The translations under genes were made by a program, and so were the position numbers. Source: an uncultured Bacteroidota bacterium (GTDB lineage: Bacteria > Bacteroidota > Bacteroidia > Chitinophagales > Chitinophagaceae). Taken from it: 8,649 nt of DNA. Location of the stretch: positions 1-8,649 of the forward strand of contig CAINEG010000194.1 in NCBI GenBank assembly GCA_903847655.1, in the 5' to 3' direction. Shown piece after piece: positions 6,769 to 8,649 of this stretch. How positions within the stretch are numbered: position 1 is the first letter of the stretch; the number at the start of each line of letters is the position of its first letter. The notes beneath the pieces are model-generated. The model made no database searches. It was not told where the DNA came from and saw only the letters and a list, made by a program, of their open reading frames with translations.

Positions 6769-6813
6769 CCCCCGGGATGCCGACGAACGAAGTGAAGTCG
6801 GCCATCCGGAGGG
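6769..6813. repeat. Palindromic repeat, copy 2
   Basis: The core 6775-6809 is identical over 35 bp to copy 1, at a 76-bp period. The arms are GGATGCCGAC and GTCGG, a bulged C6802, then CATCC, around the same 12-base loop. Flanking CCCCC (6769-6773) and GGAGGG (6808-6813) can lengthen the stem with mismatches. The pairing flanks differ in sequence from those of copy 1 but keep C-rich left and G-rich right sides, suggesting that the structure matters. Confidence 0.8.
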
Positions 6814-6837
6814 TTCGGCGCAAAGCGACGGCCATCC
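6814..6837. repeat. Degenerate or partial third copy of the palindromic repeat
   Basis: CGGCCATCC at 6829-6837 repeats the last part of the right arm found in both full copies, and the bases before it (GCGCAAAGCGA) have the same loop flavour. The left arm is not recognisable. It ends eight bases before the stop codon of the beta-barrel gene. It may be a decayed copy or a partial insertion. Confidence 0.45.
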
Positions 6838-6844
6838 AAAATAC

Positions 6845-7561
6845 TTAATACCTATAAACAATCAACTTAGAAACCCCTAGTTTAAAACTTACAAAACGGT
6901 CATTCCCATTATTAGCCGGCGTAAAATTTCCGTGTAAAGTTTTCTCCACTTCCTCATTACCAAAATGATCAATGACATCAGAACTGGTAAACCGATAATC
7001 GATTTCCCCAAAAAAACGAAAATTCTGATTGTAATTGTATTGTAAGCCAACATGAATAGGAATAGTAGCAATGGGAATAAATTGATCAATTACTTTAACA
7101 TAATCATAAAAATAGGTTTTAAAATTATTTTCATCCTTAGGTACATTTAAGATATAGCCCATGCCAATACCCACATAAGGATTAAAATTTACTTTGTGAA
7201 AACTATACGGATGATTCTCATTAAAAAAATATTCTATCCCAAAACTTATTTCATGAAAAGTTCTAAAAAATTCAAAACCTCTACTTAGGGTTTCATAATT
7301 ATTAGACAAAGTATCATTGGCACCCAAAGGAATGTATTCGTAATTCATACTCAAGGTTAAATTGGGTAATAAATTTTTTCTATAAAAAATACCAAAATTA
7401 GGTCTGAAATTATTTACACCGCTTCCTACCTGACCAAAATAGCTGGTAGTGCCTATATGGCCACCCCATTCCCCTCTATAATCCAATAGGCTTAGGTTTT
7501 GCGCAAAAGCAAAACAAGGTAGCATTAAAAATAAAATAGGTATCAATCGCTTTTTAATCAT
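6845..7561 (-). CDS. PorG/DUF6089-like outer-membrane beta-barrel protein
   Basis: This 238-residue protein begins with a clear signal peptide (MIKKR basic region, hydrophobic core, cleavage after AFA at residue 20, next residue Gln21). Cys16 is preceded by Pro and does not make a lipobox. The mature part shows alternating beta-strand patterns, an EWGGHIGTTSYFG start (31-43), FRPNFGIFYRKNLLPNLTLSMNYEY (52-76) and RGFEFFRTFHEISFGIEYFF (94-113), then NPYVGIGMGYILN (127-139), and it ends in aromatic KLIVYRY, as outer-membrane barrels often do. This order is what I recall for the DUF6089 family, which includes PorG, an outer-membrane T9SS protein of about 230 residues that associates with PorK/PorN. 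It lies 42 bp after tatD on the same strand, with AGGA immediately before the ATG. Chitinophagaceae may carry several DUF6089 proteins, so a generic barrel is the alternative. Confidence 0.72.
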   Translation of the reverse strand: MIKKRLIPILFLMLPCFAFAQNLSLLDYRGEWGGHIGTTSYFGQVGSGVNNFRPNFGIFYRKNLLPNLTLSMNYEYIPLGANDTLSNNYETLSRGFEFFRTFHEISFGIEYFFNENHPYSFHKVNFNPYVGIGMGYILNVPKDENNFKTYFYDYVKVIDQFIPIATIPIHVGLQYNYNQNFRFFGEIDYRFTSSDVIDHFGNEEVEKTLHGNFTPANNGNDRFVSFKLGVSKLIVYRY

Positions 7562-7603
7562 TCCTATTATTGTATTTTTTTTAATGTATTTATTAGTTTT
7601 TTC

Positions 7604-8371
7604 CTACAAACCAAACACCCCCATTGCATTTTGCGTAGTAAGCTCCGCCACTTCATGCAGCGGTATATTTTTAAGCGCTGACAATTTCATGGCCACTTGA
7701 ATCATATAAGCAGGCTCATTGGATTTGCCACGATAAGGTACAGGCGATAAATAAGGTGCATCTGTTTCTAATACCAGCCATTGCATAGGAATGTCTTTGA
7801 TGGCTTCTGCTACGCCTGCATTTTTATAGGTAAGCACACCGCCTAAACCTAAATGAAAGCCCATGGCAGTAATTTGTTCGGCCGATTCTTTACTACCACT
7901 AAAGCAATGAAAAATACCACGCAATCCTTTTTTTGCAAAAGGCTTGACTGCTTCAATGGTCTCACCCATCGCATTACGTGTATGAATCACTATGGGTAAA
8001 TTATATTCCAAAGCCCAGCCCATTTGTTTTTCAAAAGCATGCATTTGTTGAGCAGTAAATGTTTTGTCCCAATAAAAATCCAACCCTATCTCCCCTACTG
8101 CAATAAATTTTCTTTTTGCTAATTGCGCTTTCACCATCGCCAGCTCTTCTTCTACATTTTCTTTCACCGAACAGGGATGCAAACCCATCATGGCCATACA
8201 ATTCTTTGGATAAGCTGCTTCCACAGCCAACATGGCTTCCAAACTTGCACTATCCACCGCAGGCATTAGAATGGTATCTATGCCAATGTCTAAAGCATTT
8301 TTGAGCACCCCTGTTAAATTGTCTTTAATTGGATCTGAGTAGAGATGAGCATGGGTGTCTATAAAGCGCAT
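7604..8371 (-). CDS. tatD: TatD-family metal-dependent hydrolase/deoxyribonuclease
   Basis: A 255-residue TIM-barrel amidohydrolase-superfamily protein, the usual length for TatD/YcfH proteins, which are cytosolic metal-dependent DNases (3'-5' exonuclease activity reported for TatD). Metal-ligand motifs are intact: DTHAHL (His7, His9), GEIGLDFYWD (Glu94), VIHTRNA (His130), IFHCFSGS (His155) and LVLETDAPYLSP (Asp204), with PYRGKSNEP (212-220) after it. The start at 8371 puts the DTHAHL motif at residue 5, as expected in this family. It is followed 42 bp downstream by the beta-barrel gene and probably shares its transcript. Which paralogue (TatD, YcfH, YjjV) it matches best cannot be decided here. 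Confidence 0.94.
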   Translation of the reverse strand: MRFIDTHAHLYSDPIKDNLTGVLKNALDIGIDTILMPAVDSASLEAMLAVEAAYPKNCMAMMGLHPCSVKENVEEELAMVKAQLAKRKFIAVGEIGLDFYWDKTFTAQQMHAFEKQMGWALEYNLPIVIHTRNAMGETIEAVKPFAKKGLRGIFHCFSGSKESAEQITAMGFHLGLGGVLTYKNAGVAEAIKDIPMQWLVLETDAPYLSPVPYRGKSNEPAYMIQVAMKLSALKNIPLHEVAELTTQNAMGVFGL

Positions 8372-8578
8372 AAAGGCTAAATCTTAGTTTAATCCCTACA
8401 AAAAAAGGCTATTTTTCACGTTTTACATAATAATACCTACAATAAGTCGTTTAAGCTATGTAGACAACAATGGTCTTATTAGTACAGACATTAAACTTTG
8501 TTTTTTATAGGGTACGGATTATACCGGCTGAGGTTTCTACCTTGGCCTTTTTTTTGCCCTAAAACCATCCTATTCAAA
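8372..8578. other. Intergenic region upstream of tatD, with a doubtful 25-codon ORF
   Basis: This 207-bp AT-rich gap lies between the right-edge gene and tatD, both on the minus strand. It presumably holds the tatD promoter, but I find no clean TAnnTTTG element. On the minus strand an ATG at 8568-8566 opens 25 codons to a TAA at 8493-8491. The product is basic, starting MVLGQKKGQGRNLSRYNPYP, and is preceded by TAGG. Nothing else (tRNA, riboswitch, clear terminator) could be supported. Confidence 0.4.
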
Positions 8579-8649
8579 TCATTGAATGGCTTCAAAACGA
8601 TAGCCCAAATTGGAAAAATAAGCCAATACTTGGGGCAGGGCTACTTGCA
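8579..8649 (-). CDS. C-terminal end of a probable polysaccharide deacetylase (5' end beyond window)
   Basis: On the minus strand a frame enters from the right edge and reads 22 codons to a TGA at 8581-8579. The residues ALPQVLAYFSNLGYRFEAI resemble the last helix and strand of NodB-type polysaccharide deacetylases, which commonly end with a leucine-rich helix and a GYxF stretch. None of the catalytic motifs are inside the window, so the call rests on this short tail alone. It would be a carbohydrate esterase acting on peptidoglycan, chitin oligomers or exopolysaccharide if correct. Confidence 0.45.
   Translation of the reverse strand, partial: QVALPQVLAYFSNLGYRFEAIQ

Noticed and set aside
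6696..6837. CRISPR array
   Set aside because: There are only two full repeats with one 41-bp gap, they are palindromes with long arms, and no cas genes are present.
6889..7089. Minus-strand 66-codon hydrophobic ORF
   Set aside because: It overlaps the beta-barrel gene in another frame; the barrel frame has a signal peptide and strand pattern.
8116..8304. Plus-strand 62-codon ORF
   Set aside because: It is antisense to tatD, whose metal-ligand motifs support the minus-strand frame.
8372..8578. Riboswitch or small RNA upstream of tatD
   Set aside because: Only short AT-rich pairings (for example AATAAG/CTTATT) are visible and no known riboswitch core could be recognised.

Overview
The window looks like chromosomal DNA from a Bacteroidota bacterium, probably of the Chitinophagaceae type (family assignment is inference). 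The reasons are the type IX secretion (T9SS) genes found only in this phylum, AT-rich coding DNA, the near absence of Shine-Dalgarno sequences, and a TAnnTTTG-type -7 promoter element.

Layout. (1) Positions 1-2645, minus strand: a large open frame running off the left edge that encodes most of PorU, the C25-family peptidase of the T9SS cell-surface attachment complex. (2) A 114-bp divergent intergenic region. (3) A tight plus-strand cluster: a GldJ-like T9SS protein with an FGE/SUMF1 fold (2760-4127), ispF (4133-4618), murF (4631-5950) and a DUF983 zinc-ribbon membrane protein (5974-6417), with gaps of 5, 12 and 23 bp. (4) A tRNA-Ser(GGA) at 6462-6546. (5) A 298-bp gene-free stretch (6547-6844) dense in secondary structure: the tRNA terminator, a 127-nt element closed by a perfect 13-bp inverted repeat around three hairpins, and two identical 35-bp palindromic repeats plus a degenerate third. 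(6) Convergent minus-strand genes: a PorG/DUF6089-like outer-membrane beta-barrel (6845-7561), a TatD-family metal-dependent hydrolase (7604-8371), a 207-bp intergenic region with one doubtful 25-codon ORF, and at the right edge the last 22 codons of what looks like a polysaccharide deacetylase.

How it fits together. Three genes (porU, the gldJ-like gene and the porG-like gene) point to T9SS envelope assembly. The plus-strand cluster links one of them to envelope precursor synthesis: IspF feeds the MEP pathway and hence undecaprenyl-phosphate, and MurF completes the UDP-MurNAc-pentapeptide. The other genes are ordinary housekeeping genes. I see no phage, insertion sequence, CRISPR or defence system. 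The least explained parts are the structured repeat cluster after the tRNA and the unusual N-terminus of the GldJ-like protein, which has no lipobox cysteine.
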